Positions 6,953 through 15,924 of a stretch of 64,000 nucleotides of DNA are shown in pieces. Location of the stretch: positions 248,001 through 312,000 of the forward strand of contig CALPCJ010000001.1 in NCBI GenBank assembly GCA_943192975.1, written 5' to 3'. The position numbers and the translations under genes are program-made. Source of the DNA: Senimuribacter intestinalis (GTDB lineage: Bacteria; Bacillota; Clostridia; Peptostreptococcales; Anaerovoracaceae). The number at the start of each line of letters is the position of its first letter. Position 1 is the first letter of the stretch. The notes below the pieces were generated by a model. It had not been told where the DNA came from and did no database searches. It saw nothing but the letters and a program-made list of their open reading frames with translations.

Positions 6953-8506
6953 TTAAATCACCTTGCAGGTCCAGTCCTCGATATTCCAGATATCGGTGAC
7001 GATGTCCTGATAAAATTCCGGTTCATGGCTGACCAGAATGACAGTACCTTTAAAGTCACGAACTGCTTCTTTCAGTACATCTTTGGCAACAGGGTCAAGG
7101 TGATTGGTCGGCTCATCCAAAACCAGCAGGTTCATAGGTCTCTGCATCAGCTTGCAGAGACGGAACTTGGCATTTTCTCCACCGGACAAAACCCGCACCT
7201 GACTTTCAATATGCTCATTGGTCAATCCACACTTTGCAAGAGCGCGGCGTACCTCTCCATTATCCAGCGCCGGAAATTCGTCCCAGAAATCCTGCAAAGC
7301 AGTTTTATCGCTGCCATCGTGTTCCTGCTCAAAGTAAGCTGGCTCCGCGTAGTAGTCCAGCTTTACACTGCCCCCAAAAGCTGGGATAATTCCAAGCATA
7401 GTTTTCAGCAAAGTAGACTTTCCGAGACCGTTAACTCCTTTAATAGCAATCTTCTTGCCCCTCTCCACATGGAAAGTCAGCGGCTTTGTCAGTGCGTCAT
7501 CATAGCCCAGCACCAGGTTTTCCGCTTCAATGACATACTTACCCGGCGCACGAGAATAGTCAAAGCGGAAAGTCGGCTTCGGTTTTTCTTTAATCAACTC
7601 AATTTTTTCCATCTTATCCAGCTTTTTCTGGCGAGATTTTGCCATGTTGGTGGTTGCGATTCTCGCCTTGTTTCTGGCGATAAAATCCTCCAGATCGGCG
7701 ATTTCCTTCTGCTGTTTCTTGTACGCCTGTTCTAGCTGCGCCCGCTTGATATCGTACATGTGCATAAAATCATCGTAGTTTCCGCTATAGCGGGTCAGCA
7801 CTGCATCCTCTACATGGTAAATCACGTTGACCACGTCGTTCAAAAACGGAATGTCGTGGGACACCAGAATAAACGCATTTTCATAGTTCTGCAAAAATCT
7901 AGTCAACCAGATAATGTGATTCTCATCCAGATAGTTGGTTGGCTCGTCCAATATCAAAATCATGGGGTTCTGCAAAAGCAGCTTTGTCAGAAGCACCTTG
8001 GAACGCTGTCCACCTGAAAGCTCTGACACGTCCTTGTCAAGACCAATGTCAGCAAGTCCCAGACCACCTGCAAATTCCTCAATTCGGGAATCGATGGTGT
8101 AAAACCCACTGTGCTCCAAAATATCCTGAATCTCCGCAGCGTCTTCCATGAGACGCGTCATCTCATCATCCGATGCTGTAGCCATTTTGTCATAGGCTTC
8201 CAGCATTTCTTTTTCGAGGTCAAAGTAGTAGCTAAAAGCCTCTCGCAGCACCTCTCTGATGGTCTTTCCCTGACTCAGCGTTGTGCGCTGATCCAGATAA
8301 CCTGTAGTGATATGATTACACCAGCTGACTGTACCTGCATCAGGCATTAGATTGCCGGTTATAATATTTAAAAAGGTAGTCTTTCCTTCGCCGTTAGCGC
8401 CGACAAGACCTACATGTTCTCCTTTATTTAAACGAAAAGAAGCGTCCTCCAGAATCTGCCTGCCGCCGAATCCGTGAGACACTTTTTCTACTGTTAAAAC
8501 GCTCAT
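6953..8506 (-). CDS. ABC-F family ATPase (YbiT-like)
   Basis: 517 residues with two ATP-binding cassettes and no transmembrane segments, as in ABC-F proteins that bind the ribosomal E site. Cassette 1 has Walker A GANGEGKTT (36-44), signature LSGGQRSK and Walker B ILILDEPTNYLD. Cassette 2 has GVNGLGKST, LSGGENAK and LLVLDEPTNHLD. The linker is the charged ABC-F arm (RAQLEQAYKKQQKEIADLEDF), with a KSRQKKLDKMEKIE stretch. The linker is not unusually long, which fits a housekeeping translation factor (YbiT/EttA-like) better than an antibiotic-protection protein, but this cannot be settled by eye. GGAGTAAAATAG precedes the ATG at 8506. Confidence 0.9.
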   Translation of the reverse strand: MSVLTVEKVSHGFGGRQILEDASFRLNKGEHVGLVGANGEGKTTFLNIITGNLMPDAGTVSWCNHITTGYLDQRTTLSQGKTIREVLREAFSYYFDLEKEMLEAYDKMATASDDEMTRLMEDAAEIQDILEHSGFYTIDSRIEEFAGGLGLADIGLDKDVSELSGGQRSKVLLTKLLLQNPMILILDEPTNYLDENHIIWLTRFLQNYENAFILVSHDIPFLNDVVNVIYHVEDAVLTRYSGNYDDFMHMYDIKRAQLEQAYKKQQKEIADLEDFIARNKARIATTNMAKSRQKKLDKMEKIELIKEKPKPTFRFDYSRAPGKYVIEAENLVLGYDDALTKPLTFHVERGKKIAIKGVNGLGKSTLLKTMLGIIPAFGGSVKLDYYAEPAYFEQEHDGSDKTALQDFWDEFPALDNGEVRRALAKCGLTNEHIESQVRVLSGGENAKFRLCKLMQRPMNLLVLDEPTNHLDPVAKDVLKEAVRDFKGTVILVSHEPEFYQDIVTDIWNIEDWTCKVI

Positions 8507-8543
8507 CTATTTTACTCCTTCATAAATCAAAGTACATACTTCA

Positions 8544-9056
8544 TTAGATTTTATCATTTTTGGGGTGGGACTGCAAGTAGATATTCCGCACGTAAAGCTG
8601 ACACGCAAAAGAATTGCAGACATTCCAAAACAGGTGTCGAGGGTCAGTTTCACAGGGAATTTTCGGCATAGAGGTTTGATGAAATGCATGATACACCGCA
8701 CTTTCGATGTGTCCGCAAAACTCATTATAAGCCTTCTCTTTCTCGTTGATTCTAATAGAAAGTTTAATCAATCTAGAAATCTCTTCGATCGTATAAACTG
8801 GCTTCAAAATGGCAATGACAAAAAGAGAAGCAACAGTCGTTCTGTCGTACTTCTTGTTGACAGGCGGTGCGATGAACTTTTGCTTGACATAATTGTTTAT
8901 CATGGTCTTTGTCATGATTTTCTTGCCGTCAAAGGTCAGATAAGGTCCCAGCCACGTTTCCAAAAGCGACAGCACCTGATCCAGATATAGGTCAATAGAA
9001 GGAAGTTCTTCCCATCTTGGCAGTTTAAATTGTTCCAGACCTTTGCTTTTTCCCAT
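8544..9056 (-). CDS. DUF1836 domain-containing protein
   Basis: 170 residues. The family pattern is clear: LPRWEELPSIDLYLDQVLSLLETWL, then KIMTKTMINNYVKQKFIAPPVNKKYDRTTVASL and IYTIEEISRLI-like helices. The middle part resembles a MerR-type winged helix (NNYVKQKFIAPP), so a DNA-binding role is often inferred. The gene is expressed from a strong divergent promoter (9094-9155) shared with the acyl-CoA synthetase-like gene, and its stop is 37 bases before the ABC-F start. It is therefore a candidate regulator of one or both neighbours; no experimental role is known to me. Confidence 0.8.
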   Translation of the reverse strand: MGKSKGLEQFKLPRWEELPSIDLYLDQVLSLLETWLGPYLTFDGKKIMTKTMINNYVKQKFIAPPVNKKYDRTTVASLFVIAILKPVYTIEEISRLIKLSIRINEKEKAYNEFCGHIESAVYHAFHQTSMPKIPCETDPRHLFWNVCNSFACQLYVRNIYLQSHPKNDKI

Positions 9057-9093
9057 GATACATCCCTTTCTTTCTCATTCATTGCTGTGAAAA

Positions 9094-9155
9094 ATCATAC
9101 CACAGAGGAAAGTTTCTGTCAACCCGTTGACAAAGTCATTATAATGAGTTAATAT
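9094..9155. promoter_or_regulatory. back-to-back promoters with palindromic -35 boxes
   Basis: Plus strand: TTGACA (9127-9132), 17 bases, TAATAT (9150-9155), reading toward 9224. Minus strand: TTGACA (9122-9117), 17 bases, TATGAT (9099-9094), reading toward 9056. The two -35 boxes form one inverted repeat, TGTCAAC-CC-GTTGACA (9117-9132). A single dimeric regulator bound there would shut both promoters. Confidence 0.8.
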
Positions 9156-9223
9156 AGTTTCAATAACTACGTAAATATTATAGGCTTTGTACCGCCAATT
9201 TTTAAACATAAGGAGATATTAAA

Positions 9224-10957
9224 TTGAAAAAAATTCAGGAACTGAAACAGGTCTTTCATCCGGTATTTCACGAAGATTTCAGAGCGCTGCTGGACTACAG
9301 CGCAAAAGCTTACCGCAGCGATGACGCCTTTATTATAAAACATAAAAAGGGAAAGAAAGAAGTCTCCTACGAGCATATTACCTTCGAGGAATTTCGTCAC
9401 CGAGTAGACTGTCTGGGCACCGCTTTTTTACAGCGAGACTTTCAGGGAAAGCGGATCGCTATTATTGGAAAAAACTGCTGCGAGTGGATGCTAGCATATT
9501 TTTCAACCCTTTGCGGACTCGGCATCAGCGTACCGCTGGACAAAGGACTTCCTTATGAAGAAGTGGAATCTTCTCTGATTCGCAGCAAAGCCGATGTGCT
9601 TGTCTTTGATCCTGCGCACCTTGATATCGTAACTGCCCTGCAGGAAAATCAGAATACACAGGTTAAAAACTTCATATCTATGTCACCTTTAGAGGGTTAT
9701 GAAGACATTCCTGCTTTGATCAAGGAAGGGCACGACGCACTAACTGCAGGTTTTGTCGAATATCGCAAATTGCCGATTGATGGAAAAGCGACCTCAATTA
9801 TTCTGTTCACCTCGGGCACCACTTCCATGGCTAAGGCGGTACAACTGTCCCAGTACAACATTACTGCCAATGTCTATGCCATGCTTAAAGTGGAAGATAT
9901 CCGTCACGGCGATATCAACATGGCATTTCTGCCGTACCATCACACCTTTGGCTCAACAGGTCAAGTCGTTATGCTGGCTGCCGGTGTAACCACCACCTTC
10001 TGCGACGGGCTGAAATATCTGCAGAAAAACATCGTTGAATACAAAGTTTCGCTCTTTGTCTGTGTACCGCTTCTCATCGAGTCTATCTATAAAAAGATTA
10101 TGGCAACAGTAAAAAAGCAAAGACTGGAAAAGAAAGTTACTTTCGGTCTGAAGTTATCCAAGCTGCTGCTGAAAGTCGGTATTGACATACGCCGCAAACT
10201 ATTTAAGGAAATTTTAGACCAACTAGGCGGTAATTTGCGCTACGTCATCAGCGGCGCATCTGCCATCGACCCAGAAGCGCTGGAGGGCTTTAATAACTTT
10301 GGTATCACCGCAGTACAGGGCTACGGTATGACAGAAGCTTCTCCTGTACTTGCCGCAGAAAATACCTGGCAGCATAAAACAGGCTCCATCGGTATGGCGA
10401 TGCCCGGCGTTGAACTTGCCATTGATGAGCCTAACAGCGAAGGTATCGGTGAGCTTATCGCCCGCGGTCCAAATGTAATGTGCGGTTATTACGAAAACGA
10501 AGAAGAAACTGCTGCTATTTTAGCTGACGGCTGGCTCCATACCGGCGATCTTGCCTATCTGGATAAAGATGGTTATGTCTTCATCTGCGGCAGAAAGAAA
10601 AACGTCATCGTTTTAAAAAACGGCAAGAACGTATATCCGGAAGAACTTGAGATTCTCATAAGTAATCTGCCTTATGTAGAAGAAAATATGGTCTTTGGTC
10701 AGCCGCGCAAAGCAGACGGGGACGAAAAAGATCTTGCACTTTGTGCAAAGATTGTTTATAAGCCAGATTATATGAAGGAAACTTATGGCACCACTAATCC
10801 TGACGAAATCGAACAGATCATAAAAAAAGATATCGATATCATTAACGAAGAACTGCCGACCTACAAGCAGATGCTTCGTATCATCGTCACCGACCAGCCT
10901 ATGATTAAGACCACTACCGGCAAGGTTAAGCGTCACGAAGAAGCAAAGCATTTGTAA
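9224..10957 (+). CDS. AMP-dependent synthetase/ligase (long-chain acyl-CoA synthetase-like)
   Basis: 577 residues of the ANL superfamily: activates a carboxylic acid, probably a fatty acid, with ATP to an acyl-adenylate and passes it to CoA or another thiol. Motifs in order are the P-loop-like ILFTSGTTSMAKAV (about 190), the FLPYHHTFG region, GYGMTEASPVL (about 367), HTGDLAYLDKDGYVFICGRKK and the C-terminal catalytic Lys in TTTGKVKRHE. The phosphate-binding loop reads SGTTSMAKA rather than the usual SGTTGxPKG, a mild deviation. Start is TTG at 9224 after AGGAG; no ATG is close. Single-gene transcript with its own promoter and terminator. Substrate not determinable from sequence. Confidence 0.85.
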   Translation: MKKIQELKQVFHPVFHEDFRALLDYSAKAYRSDDAFIIKHKKGKKEVSYEHITFEEFRHRVDCLGTAFLQRDFQGKRIAIIGKNCCEWMLAYFSTLCGLGISVPLDKGLPYEEVESSLIRSKADVLVFDPAHLDIVTALQENQNTQVKNFISMSPLEGYEDIPALIKEGHDALTAGFVEYRKLPIDGKATSIILFTSGTTSMAKAVQLSQYNITANVYAMLKVEDIRHGDINMAFLPYHHTFGSTGQVVMLAAGVTTTFCDGLKYLQKNIVEYKVSLFVCVPLLIESIYKKIMATVKKQRLEKKVTFGLKLSKLLLKVGIDIRRKLFKEILDQLGGNLRYVISGASAIDPEALEGFNNFGITAVQGYGMTEASPVLAAENTWQHKTGSIGMAMPGVELAIDEPNSEGIGELIARGPNVMCGYYENEEETAAILADGWLHTGDLAYLDKDGYVFICGRKKNVIVLKNGKNVYPEELEILISNLPYVEENMVFGQPRKADGDEKDLALCAKIVYKPDYMKETYGTTNPDEIEQIIKKDIDIINEELPTYKQMLRIIVTDQPMIKTTTGKVKRHEEAKHL

Positions 10958-10983
10958 ATTATTACCACAAAAAATCAAGAAAC

Positions 10984-11030
10984 AAGGACAGCCCTGCCTG
11001 AAGGATACCCTCGCAGATGCTGTCCTTTAT
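10984..11030 (+). terminator. terminator between convergent genes
   Basis: Arms AAGGACAGC (10984-10992) and GCTGTCCTT (11019-11027) with T-rich flanks. It closes the synthetase gene and may also serve the MucBP gene ending at 11037 on the other strand. Confidence 0.75.
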
Positions 11031-11036
11031 TCATTT

Positions 11037-14000
11037 CTATTTTTTCTTGTCAATTTTTAACTTTCTCACTATGGCAACAAGCCCTATCATCGATACAATC
11101 AGCAAATCAATATAGAAATGTAGTGCCGTTTGGTCACCCGTATTTGGTCTACCTTCCTGCCAATTCATCTGATGCAAATTGTCATTTTTCTGGTTTTTAT
11201 TTGTGCCGCTCTGGTTGCCGGTTCCACCGGAATTCCCAGAACTGCCTCCTGGCTTTTGATTCGGCTTGCTGTCGCCCGGTTTGTTCTGTCCCGGTTTATT
11301 ATCGCCTGGCTTATCGATATCTTCTTTCAGCTTCTGGTAAACCAATACAATTTCCTGATCCTCTGCAGTAAAGACACCCTGACTTTCTCCCTCGGCGCGC
11401 ACATATTTATATCCGCTGATTTCATACTGCTGCAGCTGATACTTGTCACCGATATAGCCAATGTAAGTGTCTTCCTCTCGAATGATATTACCATCCTCAT
11501 CTACAAAACGAATTACCACTCTGCCCGTCATGACCACATTTGGACTTCGCTTGTACACATAAGTTACAATCTGCACATCCTCGCCGAACGTACCGCTTTC
11601 ACTGCCCTCAACACGCAGAAACTTGTATCCGCTGATATTCTTTTGACTGGTCTGATAGACTTGTCCGACGAATCCGTTATAGATACTGTCAAATTGTATC
11701 GTGTTGCCGTCTTCATCCACATACTTCGCAATCACCGTAGACGCCTTATCCTCCGGCACATAATACATGATAACAGTCTTTACCCGTTCCTCAATTTCGC
11801 CTTCTTCCGCACTGCCTGCGGCTGCCCGTGCTGCATCGTAAAACGGTCCTTCAGATCGAATAAACTGATATCCCGAAATCTGGTAGCGAACAGCTTTATA
11901 AGCGTCTCCGATGTCACCATTAAAGACATCGTCATGTCTGATAGTCAGACCTTCTTCCGTCTGATAGCGAACTATAACAGTACCACCCCTCTCCGGATTT
12001 TCAGGAGTATCCGGATCTTCTGGAACATAAATGTAGGTAACTGTCTGATTTTCCTTTTTATAGATCAAAGATTCTGATCCAACTATCTCTTTCAACTGGT
12101 AACCTGGTATGGTCAGCGCCGAAGTCTGGCAGCTTTCCCCTAAAACGCCCTGATATACAAGATTACTGTGAAGGGTATTTCCTGTTTCATCTACATAGCT
12201 TGCTGTTATCTGCCCTTTTTCAGGCACAGGCTTTTCCGCCGCTTTGCGGTAAACATAGGTGACAAGCTGCGGCTCCCTTTGAAAACGCCCTTGCTCGCTG
12301 CCTGTAACTTTAACAAACTCATAGCCTGCAATCTCAATTTGAGAGGTCTTATAACTGCTGCCGTTTTTTCCCTTATAGATGATATCATCGCAAAGCAGAT
12401 TGCCGTCCTCATCTACATACCTTGCCGTTACTGTATCCGGCATCGTAAGCTTATAATAGTGGGTTACCTCTGCAGTTTCCATGCTGAGTGTGCCTTGAAG
12501 TTCTCCTTCTGTTCGAACATACTCATAACCATGGAACTGCTGCACCTCTACTTCATAGGGCGCTCCAACTCTGCCATGTATCAGCAGATCATCCCGCACC
12601 GGTTTTCCTTCGTCATCAACAAAATGCACGATAACCCTGCCTTCGTTAATTTTCTCATACACATGGGTGATAACCTGGTTACCCGGCTGGAACGTGCCTG
12701 TCGCATCTCCTTCTGTTCTGATATGCTCATAGCCGGAAATGTACGGCGCTGTCACATCATACGCCTCGTCCACATAATCAGTAAAAGAAGCTTCGTCTTT
12801 AATCGGCTTTCCGTCTAAATCCACGTACTTTACGGTAATGCTGCCCCGCTGCCTGTAAATATATTTTACCACCTGCACATCTTCACTGAATGTACCGGTT
12901 TCATTGCCTTCTACCCGGATAAACTCATAGCCTTCTATATCAAGCTTTTCGGTGCGGTAGCTTTGTCCAACTCCGCCTGAGTAAACTTTTGTCTCCGCCA
13001 CAGTTCTGCCTGCAGTATCCAGATATCTTGCCAGCACGTCACTGGCGAGAGGTATGTAGAGCACTGTAACTACCTTGACGCCATCCTCAATAACACCGCT
13101 TTCTTCACCAATCACTTTATCAAATTTATACTTGGCAATATCCTTTAGCGGCGCAACATAGGCAGCTCCAATATTGCCATTGCACAAAACATCACTGCTG
13201 ATGGTATAGCCCTGATTATCCTGATAGCGTATGATGACACTGCCACCCTTATCAGAGTCCGGATCGTCTTCCGCTTTTTTCGTGTAAACATAGGTTACAA
13301 CAATCGGATCTTCCGTATAATTACCTGCTGCAGAACCTATGATTTCTTTAAAAGTATAGCCTGGAATATAAAGCTGTGAAGTCTGATACGCTTCCCCTAC
13401 ATAGCCTTTATATATCATGTCTGGATTGATTTGATTTCCATCCTCATCCTGATATACTGCCGTTACCATACTATTCTCATCTACTGGCAGTTTTTCCTCA
13501 GGCTTATAGATGAAAGTAACAAGCTGTGGCTTTTTAGTGTAAGTCCCGCTTACATTTCCTTCAACTCGAACAAAATCATAATCCTCAATCTCCAGCTGAT
13601 TTGCCTTATATGTCTTTCCTTCCGCACCTTTTCCTACGATATCTTCGCAAAGCTGATTTCCGTCTTCATCAACATATCTGGCTGTTACTGTATAAGGAAT
13701 CAGGCATTTGTATCGGAATGTAACATCCACTTCATCACTGTCTGGGAATGTACCGCTGGTAGGCGCCCCCTCTGCACGCAGATACTGGTATCCGAACACC
13801 TCTTTGTGCGCTACAGAGTAAGGCTTTCCGCTCTTACCGCTGACTTTTTCGTCAGGTAATACTTCATCTCCATCTTCGTCAGTATAATGGATATTGACCG
13901 TTCCGTTCGGTAAAAGTGCCTCAATTACATCATCAGGATCCATGTATTTATCCCAAATTTTTAAATTGTAAACTTTACCGCCAGGAGAGGCCTCTGCGCT

Positions 14001-14660
14001 AGTAGCAATATCATCAAAGAAGAACCCCAGTCTGGTTTTTCCACCAATGACCGTCGGTACACCCTGACCACTGCTGTCTTGCACAGACATATCAAATTTT
14101 TTATTGACACCATCTACGATATAAGCCTCAAATGTACCGCTCTTATTTCTTCTTACGATTAAATCAACCACCTGATTCGGCTGTGTTACACTGGCGCCGT
14201 TGACCCCATAATTGTAGAAATTCAGATGTCCACCATTATAGAAGTAAAACCCTGTATCAACGGTTGAATTCTTATAATCGATAATTTTTCTCCAACCACC
14301 GAGAGTGTTTTCAAAAGAAAATTTCAGACCGATGGTATATTCTTCCCCAATATCCTTATCAATATCGATATAAAAACCGCCGCCTCTTGCGGTATTGGAG
14401 TGCCACTGCCAATACGTTCCATTGTCAGCATCTTCTCCAAAGCTGGTGGTCGCATTGCTTCTGTTGTTATCCCCAGTAGAACTCCACGCGGTCAGTGTAG
14501 AATGACCTTTGGCATCTGTCAAATTATTGTTGAAATTATACTGCACATAAGGCGTTGTATCCTTTTCTTCCTCTGCGTATAGTATGTTAAAAGGAATTGT
14601 GCCGATAAGAAGCAAAATGCAAAGAAGTAAACATTTTGTTTTTGTCATTTTCTGTTTCAT
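11037..14660 (-). CDS. wall-anchored surface protein with 12 MucBP repeats
   Basis: 1207 residues. Signal peptide 1-29 (cleavage near LYAEE). Residues about 35-250 form a concanavalin A/LamG-like jelly roll (YVQYNFNNNLTDAKG, YNLKIWDKYMDPDDV). Residues 253-1114 are twelve MucBP-type repeats of 66-80 residues, each of the form ARYVDEDGN..Y.G.VG..Y.T..I.GY.F..VEG..SGTF. A Pro/Gly/Asn-rich spacer follows. The C-terminus has RPNTGDQ, a hydrophobic helix and KLKIDKKK, a sortase-type signal with a non-canonical RPNTG. Known MucBP proteins bind mucin or other host glycans, so an adhesin is inferred. The repeats form two six-repeat blocks. AAAGGGG precedes the ATG at 14660. Confidence 0.9.
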   Translation of the reverse strand: MKQKMTKTKCLLLCILLLIGTIPFNILYAEEEKDTTPYVQYNFNNNLTDAKGHSTLTAWSSTGDNNRSNATTSFGEDADNGTYWQWHSNTARGGGFYIDIDKDIGEEYTIGLKFSFENTLGGWRKIIDYKNSTVDTGFYFYNGGHLNFYNYGVNGASVTQPNQVVDLIVRRNKSGTFEAYIVDGVNKKFDMSVQDSSGQGVPTVIGGKTRLGFFFDDIATSAEASPGGKVYNLKIWDKYMDPDDVIEALLPNGTVNIHYTDEDGDEVLPDEKVSGKSGKPYSVAHKEVFGYQYLRAEGAPTSGTFPDSDEVDVTFRYKCLIPYTVTARYVDEDGNQLCEDIVGKGAEGKTYKANQLEIEDYDFVRVEGNVSGTYTKKPQLVTFIYKPEEKLPVDENSMVTAVYQDEDGNQINPDMIYKGYVGEAYQTSQLYIPGYTFKEIIGSAAGNYTEDPIVVTYVYTKKAEDDPDSDKGGSVIIRYQDNQGYTISSDVLCNGNIGAAYVAPLKDIAKYKFDKVIGEESGVIEDGVKVVTVLYIPLASDVLARYLDTAGRTVAETKVYSGGVGQSYRTEKLDIEGYEFIRVEGNETGTFSEDVQVVKYIYRQRGSITVKYVDLDGKPIKDEASFTDYVDEAYDVTAPYISGYEHIRTEGDATGTFQPGNQVITHVYEKINEGRVIVHFVDDEGKPVRDDLLIHGRVGAPYEVEVQQFHGYEYVRTEGELQGTLSMETAEVTHYYKLTMPDTVTARYVDEDGNLLCDDIIYKGKNGSSYKTSQIEIAGYEFVKVTGSEQGRFQREPQLVTYVYRKAAEKPVPEKGQITASYVDETGNTLHSNLVYQGVLGESCQTSALTIPGYQLKEIVGSESLIYKKENQTVTYIYVPEDPDTPENPERGGTVIVRYQTEEGLTIRHDDVFNGDIGDAYKAVRYQISGYQFIRSEGPFYDAARAAAGSAEEGEIEERVKTVIMYYVPEDKASTVIAKYVDEDGNTIQFDSIYNGFVGQVYQTSQKNISGYKFLRVEGSESGTFGEDVQIVTYVYKRSPNVVMTGRVVIRFVDEDGNIIREEDTYIGYIGDKYQLQQYEISGYKYVRAEGESQGVFTAEDQEIVLVYQKLKEDIDKPGDNKPGQNKPGDSKPNQKPGGSSGNSGGTGNQSGTNKNQKNDNLHQMNWQEGRPNTGDQTALHFYIDLLIVSMIGLVAIVRKLKIDKKK
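11319..13904 (-). repeat. two-fold duplicated block of six MucBP coding repeats
   Basis: Repeats 1-6 are encoded at 12648-13904 and repeats 7-12 at 11319-12647. Unit-by-unit similarity is strongest between n and n+6: 2 and 8 both read TVTARYVDEDGN, 3 and 9 share IPGY..KEI.GS, 4 and 10 share GG.VI.RYQ, and 5 and 11 share the VGQ.Y.T pattern. This indicates block duplication after the units had diverged. Confidence 0.75.
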
Positions 14661-14862
14661 AAGGCGCCCCTTTCCTACAAAAATCCCGTATATCTTTCTT
14701 GATACTTCGTCAAATTTTACTCATCCATGCTATATTCTAGCACAAATTTTTTTCTTAGTAAACTCCTTTCCTTTTGGAAAAAACTGAAATACGATTTGTG
14801 TAAGTACTGTTTTGTTTAATTCCTGCTAGATGTATACCGTATCGCACCACAAGATAGCAGAA

Positions 14863-14896
14863 ATAAAACAAAGACTCCCTCAAAATGAAGGAGTCC
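14863..14896 (-). terminator. terminator after the coiled-coil gene
   Basis: On the minus strand GACTCCTTCA...TGAGGGAGTC forms a stem followed by TTTGTTTTA, about 60 bases after the stop codon at 14955. Confidence 0.8.
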
Positions 14897-14954
14897 TCCT
14901 GATATGTATAAAAGCTTGTTTTTATTATGATTAGTCAGGTTTCATTTCCTGTTT

Positions 14955-15644
14955 TTACTGCACCTGAAGTCTTTTCAACGTCTGATCATGCTTTTTTATA
15001 AGTTGTCCCTGACTTTTGGTTACTTTCTTTAGAATCGCGATATCTTCATATGCCTCCGGCAGCTTTTCCGATTCACTTTTATAGCGCTCAAAGGTGCTAA
15101 GATATACCGCCTCAATATTTGACAAGCCTGGTATGACTCTCTTGTCAATCTGACACTTCATATCTCCTACAGTTGCTTCCAGCTTTCCAATTCGTTCATT
15201 AGCCGCCCGCATGCTGGTGTTCAGCATATTAAGCTGACTGTTGACAAGCTCCATATTCTCTTCCAGTTTGCTGGTTCTATCCTTGAGGACTTCCATATTC
15301 TCTTCTAGCTTGCCGGTTCTATCCTTGACGATTTCCATATTCTCTTCCAGCTTGCTGGTTCTATCCTTGAGAATTTCCATATTCTCTTCCAGCTTGCTGG
15401 TTCTATCCTTGAGAATTTCCATATTCTCTTCCAGCTTGCTGGTCCTAGCCTTGAGAATTTCCATATCGTCTTCCAATCTATCCAACCTGACTTCCAGGCT
15501 GCCAACTCTGGCTTCCAGCCTATCCATTCTCTCTTCCAGACCACCGACTCTGGCTTCCAGCCTATCTATTTTCTCTTCCAAAGGTTTAATCCGCTCATCC
15601 ACAATCAGTCCAATGGCTCTTAAATCATCTCTGCCTAAAATCAT
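14955..15644 (-). CDS. coiled-coil protein with 14-residue tandem repeats
   Basis: 229 residues, almost entirely heptad-patterned coiled coil (about 10-175). Residues 61-130 are five copies of a 14-residue unit, MEILKDRTSKLEEN with small variations. The segment before them (DRLEARVGGLEERM) has the same 14-residue spacing. No signal peptide or membrane helix. The N-terminus MILGRDDLRAIGLIVDERI resembles the short start of many phage-like or cytoskeletal coiled-coil proteins, but I cannot assign a function. GGAGGAGAGAGG precedes the ATG at 15644. The two-heptad unit should give a continuous rod, and copy number may vary between strains. Monocistronic with its own terminator. Confidence 0.7.
   Translation of the reverse strand: MILGRDDLRAIGLIVDERIKPLEEKIDRLEARVGGLEERMDRLEARVGSLEVRLDRLEDDMEILKARTSKLEENMEILKDRTSKLEENMEILKDRTSKLEENMEIVKDRTGKLEENMEVLKDRTSKLEENMELVNSQLNMLNTSMRAANERIGKLEATVGDMKCQIDKRVIPGLSNIEAVYLSTFERYKSESEKLPEAYEDIAILKKVTKSQGQLIKKHDQTLKRLQVQ
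15255..15464 (-). repeat. five tandem 42-bp coding repeats
   Basis: Five consecutive 42-bp units inside the coiled-coil gene encode MEILKARTSKLEEN, MEILKDRTSKLEEN twice, MEIVKDRTGKLEEN and MEVLKDRTSKLEEN. They are nearly identical at DNA level, the pattern expected of slippage or unequal crossing-over. Confidence 0.85.
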
Positions 15645-15924
15645 ATCCTCTCTCCTCCTAAAGCATACAATCCACTCTTCCTACCCCAATCATATCATAA
15701 AGGACTATGCCCCTCCAGCCTTTTTTGGTCTCAAAAAAGAAGTTCTATTATTTAGATTACTCCCCATACTGTTGAAAATTCCTCTTTCGCTTGCATCACA
15801 TATAATTCATTCTTTCCTTGCGCTTTTACACAGTATTCCTCAATTATCACAGCGAGGAAGAGAATATCCGTCAAAAAATGTTTATTACTGGAAAATCTAT
15901 TTGCTTACTGTATATTTTTCCCTG
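15645..15924. other. intergenic interval without recognised features
   Basis: 280 bases between the divergently oriented coiled-coil promoter side and the 3' end of ylmH. No ORF with a ribosome binding site and no strong hairpin was seen. It must hold the promoter for the coiled-coil gene, but no clear -35/-10 pair stood out. Confidence 0.4.

Noticed and set aside
11130..12818. Plus-strand ORFs of 216 to 315 codons opposite the MucBP gene
   Set aside because: They mirror the periodic MucBP repeat on the other strand, have no ribosome binding sites, and show no domain.
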